Source of the DNA: Megaera_A sp963934885
GTDB taxonomy: Bacteria; Pseudomonadota; Alphaproteobacteria; Rickettsiales; Rickettsiaceae
DNA: 64,000 nt
NCBI GenBank assembly: GCA_963934885.1
Contig: CAWWAI010000001.1
Location: 23,692-87,691 of the forward strand
Reading direction: 5' to 3'
The translations under genes and the position numbers were made by a program. The notes below the pieces were generated by a model. It was given only the letters and a program-made list of their open reading frames with translations, did not search any database and was not told the DNA's origin. Of this stretch, positions 17,991 to 26,017 are shown piece after piece. The first letter of the stretch is position 1. Each line of letters begins with the position of its first letter.

Positions 17991-18692
17991 TTATTTGCTT
18001 CTTTTATCTTCTATTAGTTTTAACTGATAATCAGTCACTGTGAAGTTAAATCGTGTTCCATTCGATAAATTAGGGTTAATTTTATCAATTTCATAGTCAA
18101 TTGTGGCTTGCCAGACCATATTTTCTACATTTTCTCCAGCAGAATTTTGTGCTCTAGAGCTAAATTTAACAATAACTTTTGATTGATTGAGATATGTTGT
18201 AGATATTATTTCAGGGATTCTTTGAATATATTTTTGATATAACATTACTGGTGAAGAAGGGTTATCAATATTCATAAAATTATAAAATCTACGAAATACA
18301 ATACGTGTTGAATTATTTTTAATAAAAATAAATTGTTTTTTTAGGTCATCATAATTATAGCTTTCTCGTTTTATAACATAATTTTTAATTATAATATCAG
18401 CAACTGAAGCTAGAGGATCGTTATCTATCTTGTTTGCTCTTAATATTTGAGCAGTTTTATTAGATGAACTATCAGCATTTATAGCGTATTTGACCTGAAT
18501 TACTGATGGGAATAAAGAGTTAATATTAACTAAAATTCCTAGGAACAATACGCAAATAATTACACTTAGCATTAGAATAAATGATCTTTGAGAAAATGGG
18601 TGTATATATTTATACTTATACCAATGCCTAGCATCTGTATAATAATCTCCAGATTTAATATATTCGCGTAACGAAGTATATAATGGGTCCAT
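17991..18692 (-). CDS. virB8: Type IV secretion protein VirB8
   Basis: VirB8 is an inner-membrane protein whose periplasmic domain helps assemble the secretion channel. The first ATG is at 18692. A cytoplasmic N-terminus (YIKSGDYYTDARHWYKYKYI) leads into one membrane segment (about 36-58), then a periplasmic NTF2-like domain with DPLASVADIIIKNYVIKRES and NLSNGTRFNFTVTDYQL. This matches rickettsial VirB8. It is the first gene of the virB8-virB9 pair and is divergent from the VirB7-like lipoprotein gene, so the 250-base gap probably holds promoters both ways. Confidence 0.92.
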   Translation of the reverse strand: MDPLYTSLREYIKSGDYYTDARHWYKYKYIHPFSQRSFILMLSVIICVLFLGILVNINSLFPSVIQVKYAINADSSSNKTAQILRANKIDNDPLASVADIIIKNYVIKRESYNYDDLKKQFIFIKNNSTRIVFRRFYNFMNIDNPSSPVMLYQKYIQRIPEIISTTYLNQSKVIVKFSSRAQNSAGENVENMVWQATIDYEIDKINPNLSNGTRFNFTVTDYQLKLIEDKRSK

Positions 18693-18939
18693 CAAAATTA
18701 TTCAGCAAAATTAATATCAACATAGATTGTATAACGTCTTAATCAGAATTATATATATTTTTTTTAACAATCAGGCAATCTGAGTATAAAAGTCATTTAG
18801 AGAGTTTGAATTAATGCACAAATACAACACAACTTGCGCTTTTTTGTCTATTTTTACTAGAAACATGTTATCTAACTCAGAAAATCTTGAGCTTTTACAG
18901 GTAGTGCTGTTATCTTTGAAAAATATAAACTAGCAACTA

Positions 18940-19131
18940 ATGAATTGTATTATGCAGAGTTCGCTTAAAAATATTTTCTTTATCTTTTTGCTATTAGGCA
19001 TTTTATCTTGTACACCTTCGGTACCTTACGAGATTAAAAGCCCTTGTGTTTCAATTGAGGATAACGAACATACTTATGGAATTAATCCATGTGTCCGCCG
19101 TCCGGCTAATATGAATTATGCTTTTGTCTAA
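18940..19131 (+). CDS. Small lipoprotein, VirB7-like (rickettsial type)
   Basis: A 63-residue lipoprotein: a signal (about 10-23) ending in GILSC with lipid-bearing Cys24, followed by only about 40 residues, TPSVPYEIKSPCVS and later INPCVRRPAN. The KSPC and NPC-RRP pattern resembles, from memory, the small lipoproteins identified as VirB7 in Rickettsia. VirB7 anchors VirB9 in the outer membrane and may disulfide-bond to it. Its position next to virB8-virB9 supports the call, but it is on the opposite strand. Either ATG (18940 or 18952) is possible. Confidence 0.65.
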   Translation: MNCIMQSSLKNIFFIFLLLGILSCTPSVPYEIKSPCVSIEDNEHTYGINPCVRRPANMNYAFV

Positions 19132-19301
19132 AACAACATATTCTAAAACAACAGATTTTTAGCACCAGATTTTTGTATTGAAGATACCAAGTATGCAATC
19201 AATAAAGACGTTCAACCTTGAGATAATATTTAATACTGATTTGCAGATTATCAAAAAAGTTAAATCAGAATTTTTACAAAATTATGTCAACTAAATGTAA
19301 A

Positions 19302-19365
19302 CTGTAAAATATTATATTTACATCAGTATCTGATTAGGGGATTCTTGGGATATAATATTTTACAG
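19302..19365. repeat. Perfect 16-bp inverted repeat with inner hairpin
   Basis: CTGTAAAATATTATAT at 19302-19317 is the exact reverse complement of 19350-19365. The 32-base loop contains its own hairpin (ATCAG, TAT, CTGAT). ATGTAAA (19295-19301) can also pair with TTTACAT (19317-19323), giving an alternative fold that would compete with the long stem. Confidence 0.7.
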
Positions 19366-19368
19366 ATC

Positions 19369-19444
19369 AAAGGTAATAAAGATTGTATCTCATAATTTCT
19401 GATTTTTAGTCTAGACAAATTGGGCCACCTCAGTTATTACCTTT
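19369..19444. repeat. Second 11-bp inverted repeat
   Basis: AAAGGTAATAA (19369-19379) is exactly complementary to TTATTACCTTT (19434-19444), enclosing 54 bases. It begins four bases after the 16-bp repeat ends, so the two stems could stack in one structured element. Confidence 0.6.
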
Positions 19445-19519
19445 TAATTTATTAGTTAGATATTTAAAGCTCCACGATATAGGTTAATTAGACTATCTAT
19501 CTTCTGCGCGTTATTAATT

Positions 19520-20338
19520 TCAACGACCCAATACATATATAAATATAAACAAAAACAACCAAACAACGTCTACAAAGTGCCAATACCAAGCAGCAAACTC
19601 GAATCCTAAATGCCCATTACCTTTGCTAAAGTGACCTTTTTTAGCACGAAAAAAACATACAGCTAAGAATATTGTACCAACTATCACATGTAGACCGTGG
19701 AATCCCGTTGCTAGATAGAAATTTGCGGCATAAACTCCGTCAGCTAGTCCAAAAGCTGCGTGGTGATATTCATAAGCTTGTAACGCACTAAAAGTAATAC
19801 CTAGCAATACGGTTATTCCAAGAGCAAGAACTGAATTTTTTTGATCATTATTTTCAATTGAGTGATGTGCCCAAGTAACTGTTGTGCCTGATAATAAGAG
19901 GATTAATGTGTTGATAAATGGAATATCCCACGGATCAAAAGTTTTTATGCCTTCAGGTGGCCATGTACCATCGGCTATAACCCATAAACCTTCTCTAATG
20001 CCAGCGGGAAATAAACTCACAGAAAAGAAAGAGAAGAAAAATGCAAAAAAGAACATGATCTCAGATACTATAAACAAAGACATACCAATTCGAAGTCCCA
20101 TACGTACCGCTTTGGTGTGATGTTTGCCGTCGCGTCCTTCTGTAATAACATCGCGCCACCAACTCCAAGAACAAAAAATGACAGATAGGGTACCAAGGCT
20201 AGCCACCAATTTACCACCTTCATATTCATGCATAACCATCACCATACCAAGTGTAAGGGCTAGGAGTGAAAAAGCGGTAGAAATAGGCCAGTAACTAAGT
20301 TCAACCAAATGATAAGGATGTTGCTGTTTTGAGCTCAT
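19520..20338 (-). CDS. coxC: Cytochrome c oxidase subunit III
   Basis: Subunit III of the aa3-type terminal oxidase, a seven-helix protein that stabilises the catalytic core. The 272 residues begin with QQHPYHLVELSYWPI and contain WWRDVITEGRDGKHH, MSLFIVSEIMFFFAFFF with its conserved Glu, LLLSGTTVTWAHHSI, GFHGLHVIVGTIFL and the closing WYWHFVDVVWLFLFIFIY. All are diagnostic. It is the last gene of the long minus-strand train, 66 bases after ctaG. Subunits I and II are not in this window. Confidence 0.97.
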   Translation of the reverse strand: MSSKQQHPYHLVELSYWPISTAFSLLALTLGMVMVMHEYEGGKLVASLGTLSVIFCSWSWWRDVITEGRDGKHHTKAVRMGLRIGMSLFIVSEIMFFFAFFFSFFSVSLFPAGIREGLWVIADGTWPPEGIKTFDPWDIPFINTLILLLSGTTVTWAHHSIENNDQKNSVLALGITVLLGITFSALQAYEYHHAAFGLADGVYAANFYLATGFHGLHVIVGTIFLAVCFFRAKKGHFSKGNGHLGFEFAAWYWHFVDVVWLFLFIFIYVLGR

Positions 20339-20404
20339 TTTTTATTGTTACTATTAATTTTATTATTTATCATTATAAACAAATTTATTGCTTAAAGTCT
20401 ATTA

Positions 20405-20941
20405 TTATTCAATATCCCTAACCTTAAAGAAGCTATAAGATAGGGTAATTCTGTCAACATCATCCATTTCTGGATCGTTTTCCATTGATGAATCTATAAA
20501 GAACGAAACTGGCATTAAAACTTTTTCTCCAGCCTTTAATAGTTGTTCTTCAAAACAAAAACAATGTACTTTTACAAAATATTTTCCTGCTTTTAATGGT
20601 GTGACATTATACACAGAAGTACCAATAATATCATGATTACTAAGATTTTCAGATTCATAAAATATAAGTGTGTTTTCACCAGTAATTACGTTGGCACTAC
20701 GATGCTTAGGTACAAACCTCCATGGTAAATTTTTATCAACATTAGCATCAAATTCTACATTTATTTTACGAGATCCTTTTGCAATTTTTACGTAAGGGTT
20801 AGCTCGCTGCGTTGTGCCTCCAAAACCTGTGGCTTTACAAAAAATATTATAAATAGGTACAGATGCCAATGTAAGTAGCATCATGCTAAAGAGCAAGGCT
20901 ATAATAGATATAGTTATGTTTTTATTAGATTTGTTAGACAT
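20405..20941 (-). CDS. ctaG: Cytochrome c oxidase assembly protein CtaG/Cox11
   Basis: Inserts copper into the CuB site of cytochrome oxidase subunit I. The 178 residues have one N-terminal membrane anchor (about 9-30) and a periplasmic domain with YNIFCKATGFGGTTQRA, PLKAGKYFVKVHCFCFEEQ (the copper-binding CFCF pair) and LPVSFFIDSSM-like MPVSFFIDSSMENDPEM. It follows lptB by three bases and precedes coxC, the gene order expected for oxidase assembly. A signal for a separate promoter is not evident. Confidence 0.95.
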   Translation of the reverse strand: MSNKSNKNITISIIALLFSMMLLTLASVPIYNIFCKATGFGGTTQRANPYVKIAKGSRKINVEFDANVDKNLPWRFVPKHRSANVITGENTLIFYESENLSNHDIIGTSVYNVTPLKAGKYFVKVHCFCFEEQLLKAGEKVLMPVSFFIDSSMENDPEMDDVDRITLSYSFFKVRDIE

Positions 20942-20944
20942 ATT

Positions 20945-21682
20945 TTATTTAAATTTTTTATCAGAAAAAGTTTGACCTAGATAAACTTCACGCACTTTTG
21001 TGCTATCTATTATTTCTGATGGCTTCCCTTCCATTAATACTTTACCATCATATATAATATAAGCTCTATCTACTATATCTAGAGTATCTCGAACGTTATG
21101 ATCTGTAATTAATACGCCAATATTACGATCTTTTAGGTGTGATACTAGTTGTTTAATGTCTCGAACAGCAATAGGATCAATGCCTGCAAGCGGTTCATCT
21201 AGTAATATAAAGTTTGGTTGCATTGCTAAAGCTCTAGCAATTTCTAGTCTTCTTCGTTCTCCACCAGAAAGAGTAGTAGCCATTTTATTTTTTAAGTAAC
21301 CAATGGAAAATTCATCCAATAATTCCTCAGCATTTGCATCTATTTCTTGATTATCATTGTAAATAATTTCCAATATTGCTTTAATGTTATCTTTAACAGT
21401 CAAGCCACGAAAAATAGAAGATTCTTGTGGTAAATAACCGAGTCCTAGACGCGCTCTTAAATACATAGGAAGTTTAGTAATATCTTGGTCATTTAATAAT
21501 AATTGTCCAATGTCTGTTTTTATAAGACCAATAATAATACTAAAGAGGGTGGTTTTACCAGCACCATTAGGGCCAAATAGCCCAACAGCTTCGCCTTGTG
21601 TTAAATGACAAGTGACATTTCTTAAGACAGGTTTTTTGTCATAAGATTTGGATATATTTTGAATGATTAATTTATTCTGCAT
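20945..21682 (-). CDS. lptB: LPS export ABC transporter ATP-binding protein LptB
   Basis: ATPase of the LptB2FG transporter that extracts LPS from the inner membrane. The 245 residues carry Walker A GPNGAGKTTLF near 37, the LptB-type Q-loop LGYLPQESSIFRGL, the ABC signature LSGGERRRLEIARAL near 138, Walker B FILLDEPLAGIDP and the H-loop LITDHNVRDTL. All catalytic residues are present. It is next to lptA and lptC; lptF, lptG and lptD are not in the window. Confidence 0.97.
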   Translation of the reverse strand: MQNKLIIQNISKSYDKKPVLRNVTCHLTQGEAVGLFGPNGAGKTTLFSIIIGLIKTDIGQLLLNDQDITKLPMYLRARLGLGYLPQESSIFRGLTVKDNIKAILEIIYNDNQEIDANAEELLDEFSIGYLKNKMATTLSGGERRRLEIARALAMQPNFILLDEPLAGIDPIAVRDIKQLVSHLKDRNIGVLITDHNVRDTLDIVDRAYIIYDGKVLMEGKPSEIIDSTKVREVYLGQTFSDKKFK

Positions 21683-21704
21683 TATAATAGTTTTATGTAT
21701 CTAA

Positions 21705-22121
21705 TCAAAGTGAGATTAAGTATATCAGCTTGTCAGTTATGAGTACATTACCTTCTTTATACATGCGCACATTTCCTTTTAGAGTGAGTTTTTTTGTTGA
21801 ATTATCAAAAACTCCACCATTAGCAGTAACTATTTCTGTTCCACAATTTTTAATCGCTTTTAATTTTTCAGGGATAATGATTTTCTTGATTTCTTTAGTA
21901 TTATTTGCATCATCATAAATGATTTTTAATATTGAAGTAGTGAGTTTAAAATCATCAAAAATTACGGTTACCTTACCAAAAAAAGTAGCTGTCGCTGTGT
22001 CTTTATTTATAGTTAATTTATCAGAAGTAATTTTTAATTGATCTATGGACGTAGCATGAGATATATTAGAAAACATTATACATATAAAAAATATTAATAT
22101 AGATTTACAGTTAAAAATCAT
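21705..22121 (-). CDS. lptA: Periplasmic LPS transport protein LptA (OstA-like)
   Basis: LptA bridges LptC and LptD, carrying LPS across the periplasm. From the ATG at 22121 the protein is about 138 residues. A further start at 22163 would overlap lptC by 38 bases and add residues before the signal peptide, so it is not preferred. A signal (about 5-24, ending SHA) is followed by the beta-jellyroll pattern: ITSDKLTINKDTATATFFGKVTVIF and VTANGGVFDNSTKKLTLKGNVRMYKEGNVL. This is short for the family but acceptable for Rickettsiales. It starts four bases after the lptC stop. Confidence 0.85.
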   Translation of the reverse strand: MIFNCKSILIFFICIMFSNISHATSIDQLKITSDKLTINKDTATATFFGKVTVIFDDFKLTTSILKIIYDDANNTKEIKKIIIPEKLKAIKNCGTEIVTANGGVFDNSTKKLTLKGNVRMYKEGNVLITDKLIYLISL

Positions 22122-22125
22122 GTGG

Positions 22126-22728
22126 TTATTTAAAATTCTTAATATCAAAATTTGACTCCACATTGCCTCTAAATTCTATAATATTATGCGAATCTCTAGT
22201 ATTAAAACTATTAGCTTTAATACTAGATTTATTAAAATTAACTTCTACATTTGTATCACTATATGCTTCTTGGTTGTTAAGGTTTAATTTGATTTCTTCG
22301 CTATTAAAAATTATTCCATTTAGAGTAATTTCTACGTCGTTAGTTAGCGTCATAAACTTGTTATCTTCATCTAATGTACCCTTATCTGCTTTAATCTTCA
22401 AGTCACTATTATTTAATGAATATTTGCCGCTTACTGCACTAAGTATATATTGTTTTGCCAAATTTTTAGTAACGGTTTTAGCTACAATTTTGTAAGGTAT
22501 AAGATCATTGCTTACTCCTTCAAAAACTGATCGATTTATATTAAGAGTGTAATTTTTTGGAAGATTAGGCTTCTCATTTTTAGTAGAGCTTGCTTGTATG
22601 TCTTCCTCAATAGAGTTGTTTTTAAGATATAAAGTTGTAATAATAGCTATTAAAACACAGCATCCTGCACTCAAGAAACAATATTTTATGAGTTTTATTT
22701 TTGCTTGGGTTTTAAATAAATGTTCCAT
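22126..22728 (-). CDS. lptC: LPS export protein LptC
   Basis: LptC is the bitopic protein that receives LPS from LptB2FG and passes it to LptA. The 200 residues have a short cytoplasmic start, one membrane segment (about 14-35) and a periplasmic beta-rich domain with YILSAVSGKYSLNNSDLKIKADKG, MTLTNDVEITLNG and NIIEFRGNVESNFD. The family is weakly conserved, and the call rests on this strand pattern plus the position between kdsD and lptA. Its start codon is directly after the kdsD stop. Confidence 0.82.
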   Translation of the reverse strand: MEHLFKTQAKIKLIKYCFLSAGCCVLIAIITTLYLKNNSIEEDIQASSTKNEKPNLPKNYTLNINRSVFEGVSNDLIPYKIVAKTVTKNLAKQYILSAVSGKYSLNNSDLKIKADKGTLDEDNKFMTLTNDVEITLNGIIFNSEEIKLNLNNQEAYSDTNVEVNFNKSSIKANSFNTRDSHNIIEFRGNVESNFDIKNFK

Positions 22729-23676
22729 TTAACCTATTCCAGCTTTTAATATATCGTGTATATGTATAACTCCAACCAATTTTTTATTATCAATTACTGG
22801 TAATACGGTTATAGATTTATCATTCATAATAAATAAGGCTTCAGTAGCTAAAACCTCAGATCTAATACTTTGAGGCATAGGGGTCATTATATTTTCGGCT
22901 TTTAGAGTTGTTAATTCGTCTTTAATATGTCTTCTTAAGTCGCCATCAGTTACTATGCCGGCAACGTTATTATCATCATCTAGTATAACCGCGCATCCTA
23001 AACATTTTTCTGTCATTATTACTATTGTATCTATAAAAGTATCGTTGGCTTTAATTATTGGTAACTTGTCGCCGCTACGCATTACATCATTTACTTTTAA
23101 TAAATTAGCTCCTATTTTTCCACCAGGGTGAAATAATTTAAAGTCATCTTTAGTAAATCCTTTTGCTTCATGTAAAGCAGTTACTAAAGCATCACCCAAG
23201 GACAAAGTCATTAATGCGGATGTAGTAGGGGCTGACAATGCACTAGATTCTTTTTGCATTGGCAGGGTTAATAAGAAATTGCTATTATTAGCTAGAGTAG
23301 ATTTTTTATTCATAGTAATTGCTGCAATAGGTATATTATATCTTTTGCAATAATTTACTGTATCAAACAATTCTTTTGTTTCACCAGAGTTTGAAAGCAT
23401 AATTATCAAATCAATATTAGTAATCATGCCTAGATCACCATGGCTTGCTTCGCTTGGATGTATAAAGAATGCTGGTGTTCCTGTGGAAGCTAGGCTAGCA
23501 GCAATTTTTTTTGCAATATAACCACTTTTGCCCATGCCAACTAAAATAACTCGTCCTTTTAATTTTAGAATATGGTTAACCAATGCAGGAAAATCCAAAG
23601 GGACATTATCAGCCAACAACCTTAATGCATTTGATTGATCATTAATTACATTTTTAGCAATTTTTAAATGAGTCAT
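22729..23676 (-). CDS. kdsD: Arabinose-5-phosphate isomerase (KpsF/GutQ family)
   Basis: Converts ribulose 5-phosphate to arabinose 5-phosphate, the first step towards the Kdo sugar of LPS. The 315 residues comprise a SIS domain (about 35-170) with GRVILVGMGKSGYIAKKIA, FFIHPSEASHGDLGM and LSNSGETKEL, then two CBS domains (about 195-315) with GCAVILDDDNNVAGIVTDGDLRRHI and ITVLPVIDNKKLVGVIHIHDILKAG. Length and layout are typical. Its place ahead of lptC-lptA-lptB is the common Gram-negative order and ties Kdo supply to LPS export. Confidence 0.96.
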   Translation of the reverse strand: MTHLKIAKNVINDQSNALRLLADNVPLDFPALVNHILKLKGRVILVGMGKSGYIAKKIAASLASTGTPAFFIHPSEASHGDLGMITNIDLIIMLSNSGETKELFDTVNYCKRYNIPIAAITMNKKSTLANNSNFLLTLPMQKESSALSAPTTSALMTLSLGDALVTALHEAKGFTKDDFKLFHPGGKIGANLLKVNDVMRSGDKLPIIKANDTFIDTIVIMTEKCLGCAVILDDDNNVAGIVTDGDLRRHIKDELTTLKAENIMTPMPQSIRSEVLATEALFIMNDKSITVLPVIDNKKLVGVIHIHDILKAGIG

Positions 23677-23682
23677 AAAATG

Positions 23683-24300
23683 TTATTCACCATGTGAAAA
23701 AATATCAATGTCATTCCAACCGATAAGATCAAGATTGGCACGGGTCGGTAAAAAATTAAATAACTCATTAGCAATTTCCTTTCTTCCTGTGGCAATTAAG
23801 CGCTCAATCAAGATAGTACGCAACAAATGTAAATAGACTACATCTTTTGCGGCATATTCTTTTTGATTATCACTTAGTTCTTCTGCTCCCCAGTAAGAAG
23901 ATTGTTGTTGTTTTGAGATAGTAAAATCTAACAATTCTTTGCATAAATCTTTTAATCCATGGCGGTCTGTATAAGTACGTACTAGCTTTGAGGCAATTTT
24001 AGTACAAAAAATATTAGTTAAATCTATTTCTAAATATTTTTTTATTACCGCTAAATCAAAACGAGCATAATGAAATATTTTATTTCTATTTTTATCTAAA
24101 AGTAATTTTTTTAAGTTGGGTGAATTATAGTTAATGCCATCAAACTGTACTAAGTAGGAATCACCATCACCATTACTCATTTGTAACACGCATAGTCTAT
24201 CACGATGAAATCTCAAACCCATGGTTTCTGTGTCAATAGCTAAATCTCCTGCTATGTCGAAATCATCTGGTAAATCATTTTTATATACTGTAATTTTCAT
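23683..24300 (-). CDS. rnd: Ribonuclease D-type 3'-5' exonuclease
   Basis: A 205-residue DEDD exonuclease of the short alphaproteobacterial RNase D kind. Visible motifs are LAIDTETMGLRFHRDRLCVLQ (Exo I, Asp and Glu), a middle KIFHYARFDLAVI (Exo II, Asp) and KEYAAKDVVYLHLLR (Exo III, Tyr and Asp). There is no HRDC domain, which is present in the longer E. coli enzyme, so a role in trimming small RNAs is possible but not shown. It stands six bases before kdsD within the long minus-strand train. Confidence 0.88.
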   Translation of the reverse strand: MKITVYKNDLPDDFDIAGDLAIDTETMGLRFHRDRLCVLQMSNGDGDSYLVQFDGINYNSPNLKKLLLDKNRNKIFHYARFDLAVIKKYLEIDLTNIFCTKIASKLVRTYTDRHGLKDLCKELLDFTISKQQQSSYWGAEELSDNQKEYAAKDVVYLHLLRTILIERLIATGRKEIANELFNFLPTRANLDLIGWNDIDIFSHGE

Positions 24301-24325
24301 GCTATTAGGCTCCTAATTTTTAATA

Positions 24326-24658
24326 TTAATTTTCTTTTTTTACGGATGTAGCTTTATAAATTAGCTCTTTTGGTGAGGAAAAACCTAGTACATTCCTCGT
24401 TGTTTCATCTAACATATCTCGGTCTAATGAACCAGGACGTAGCAATTTTGTTCTATTTTCAATTTCTAGTCTTTCAGCGCGAAGTAATTCTAGTTTTTTA
24501 TGTGATCTTTCAAGTTCTGATTGTAATGTAAAGTAAGCTATAACACCACGGCTACCATAAATTGAATGAAATACAAAATATAAAAGCATTAGTAACACTA
24601 AGGCATTAAATACGGTTTTTTTATTAAAAGAAAATGATTTTTGTTCTGTATATGTCAT
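24326..24658 (-). CDS. Septum formation initiator family protein (FtsB/DivIC-like)
   Basis: A 110-residue bitopic protein: short cytoplasmic start, one membrane segment (about 15-35), a coiled coil (about 45-80, TLQSELERSHKKLELLRAERLEIENR) and a C-terminal block with LRPGSLDRDMLDETTRNVLGFS. This is the FtsB/DivIC family, which links FtsQ and FtsL in the division complex. The alphaproteobacterial version usually lies near central metabolism genes; here it is between rnd and cdsA. Confidence 0.85.
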   Translation of the reverse strand: MTYTEQKSFSFNKKTVFNALVLLMLLYFVFHSIYGSRGVIAYFTLQSELERSHKKLELLRAERLEIENRTKLLRPGSLDRDMLDETTRNVLGFSSPKELIYKATSVKKEN

Positions 24659-24681
24659 AATTTTATTATACCTTGTTCCCT

Positions 24682-25338
24682 TTATAAGTAAAAAATAAAA
24701 AATAAAACAACAAGCGGTGCTGTTAATATTATACTGTCAAATCTATCTAACATACCACCATGCCCTGGTATTATAGTGCCGCTATCTTTAATATTAAATC
24801 TTCTTTTAAAGTATGAAACTAATAAATCACTAGCTTGTGCGGTTAATCCAATAATTAAAGAAAATAGGCTGAGCGCAAAATGCGAGTCTAGAATTTTATA
24901 TGGTAGGTAATAAGAAGGTATATAAGTTATTATATTTGTTATGATAATTGCAAAACAAACCCCTATTAGTAAGCCACTGATGGTTTTATTGGGACTGAGT
25001 TTTGAGGCTAGTTTTGGACCACCAATAAGCTTTCCACCAAGCATCGCCATTATGTCGACGCTCCATATTATTGTAAAAAAAGTAAATAACAACCAACCAG
25101 ATTGATCTATGCACGAAAGAAATAGCAGTGAGGCAATAGGAGCGGGTATTAATATTTGCCCAAGCAAGTTACATTTCTTTGATATGTGTGTCATATTATA
25201 CCACTCAAGGAGCATCAAAGCTGCAATGATGTAACATAATATATAAAATAATGGGCGAAATACAAAAATTGCTATCATAAAAATAGCAGCAATAATAATA
25301 CCGGATACACAACGTTTTAAAATGTTTTCTTTATTCAT
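24682..25338 (-). CDS. cdsA: Phosphatidate cytidylyltransferase
   Basis: Makes CDP-diacylglycerol from phosphatidate and CTP, the branch point to all phospholipids. The ATG at 25338 is preferred over an upstream TTG at 25350. The protein is about 218 residues with roughly seven membrane segments and the family signature VSYFKRRFNIKDSG, followed by IIPGHGGMLDRFDSI (conserved Lys, Asp, Gly and Asp). It overlaps the uppS stop by 8 bases. pgsA, which uses its product, is at 31.6 kb. Confidence 0.94.
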   Translation of the reverse strand: MNKENILKRCVSGIIIAAIFMIAIFVFRPLFYILCYIIAALMLLEWYNMTHISKKCNLLGQILIPAPIASLLFLSCIDQSGWLLFTFFTIIWSVDIMAMLGGKLIGGPKLASKLSPNKTISGLLIGVCFAIIITNIITYIPSYYLPYKILDSHFALSLFSLIIGLTAQASDLLVSYFKRRFNIKDSGTIIPGHGGMLDRFDSIILTAPLVVLFFIFYL

Positions 25339-26017
25339 TTCTGCCACCAAAATTTCTTTTTCGTTGCGAGTAATCTTCTAGAGCTGCCTTCAAATCATCT
25401 TCATTAAAATCAGGCCATAATCTATCGGTAAAGTATAATTCTGCATACGCAGCTTGCCACAATAGAAAATTACTTATTCTATGTACACCACTTGTACGAA
25501 TAAGTAAATCTACATCTGGCATATCTGGATCATAAAGAAATTTTTGAAAACTAGATTCTGTAACTGTTTTAACGCCAGAATCAATAGCTTGCTGGCAAGC
25601 ATTAACTATTTCATTTCTTCCGCCATAGCTAAAGGCTATAGTAACAGTTATCTTAGAATGGTTTTTTGTAGACTCTATTGCTTGGATAATTTTTTTCTGT
25701 AAATTAGGTGATAATTTGCTTAAATCCCCAATTACATTTAATTTTATTTGATATTCACCAAATGTTTTGACTTCATTTTTTATATAGTGGCTCAATAAAT
25801 CAATTAGTATAGATACTTCATTTGCAGGTCGTTGCCAATTTTCTGATGAGAACGCATATAAAGTGAGATATTTAATATCTAACTTAGAGGCATAAGGCAA
25901 TAAAAGCTTGGCTGTGTTTGCGCCTTCTTTGTGACCCTGTGCCTTAGTTTTGTTATGTTTATTTGCCCAGCGTGCATTGCCGTCCATTATTATTGCTAGG
26001 TGATTTAATTTAAACAT
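25331..26017 (-). CDS. uppS: Isoprenyl (undecaprenyl diphosphate) synthase
   Basis: Cis-prenyltransferase making the lipid carrier for peptidoglycan and O-antigen. The 228 residues start HLAIIMDGNARWANKHNK, with the catalytic Asp in MDGN, then LTLYAFSSENWQRP, ITVTIAFSYGGRNEIV and LIRTSGVHRISNFLLWQAAY with the substrate-binding Arg and Ser. The usual RISN motif is intact. Its start codon lies inside the tail of the histidine kinase gene, directly after an (ATT)8 array (minus strand AAT), so no Shine-Dalgarno sequence exists and translation probably depends on coupling. Confidence 0.96.
   Translation of the reverse strand: MFKLNHLAIIMDGNARWANKHNKTKAQGHKEGANTAKLLLPYASKLDIKYLTLYAFSSENWQRPANEVSILIDLLSHYIKNEVKTFGEYQIKLNVIGDLSKLSPNLQKKIIQAIESTKNHSKITVTIAFSYGGRNEIVNACQQAIDSGVKTVTESSFQKFLYDPDMPDVDLLIRTSGVHRISNFLLWQAAYAELYFTDRLWPDFNEDDLKAALEDYSQRKRNFGGRNE

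Larger units (their letters stand above)
19132..19519. other. Intergenic region, 388 bases, with inverted repeats
   Basis: No coding gene is seen between the VirB7-like gene and the end of coxC. The region 19295-19444 holds several nested or competing inverted repeats, listed separately. No tRNA-like cloverleaf could be drawn. Confidence 0.5.

Noticed and set aside
22163..22495. A 110-codon plus-strand hydrophobic frame inside lptC
   Set aside because: Complement of lptC; hydrophobicity is a by-product of the opposite strand's codon pattern.
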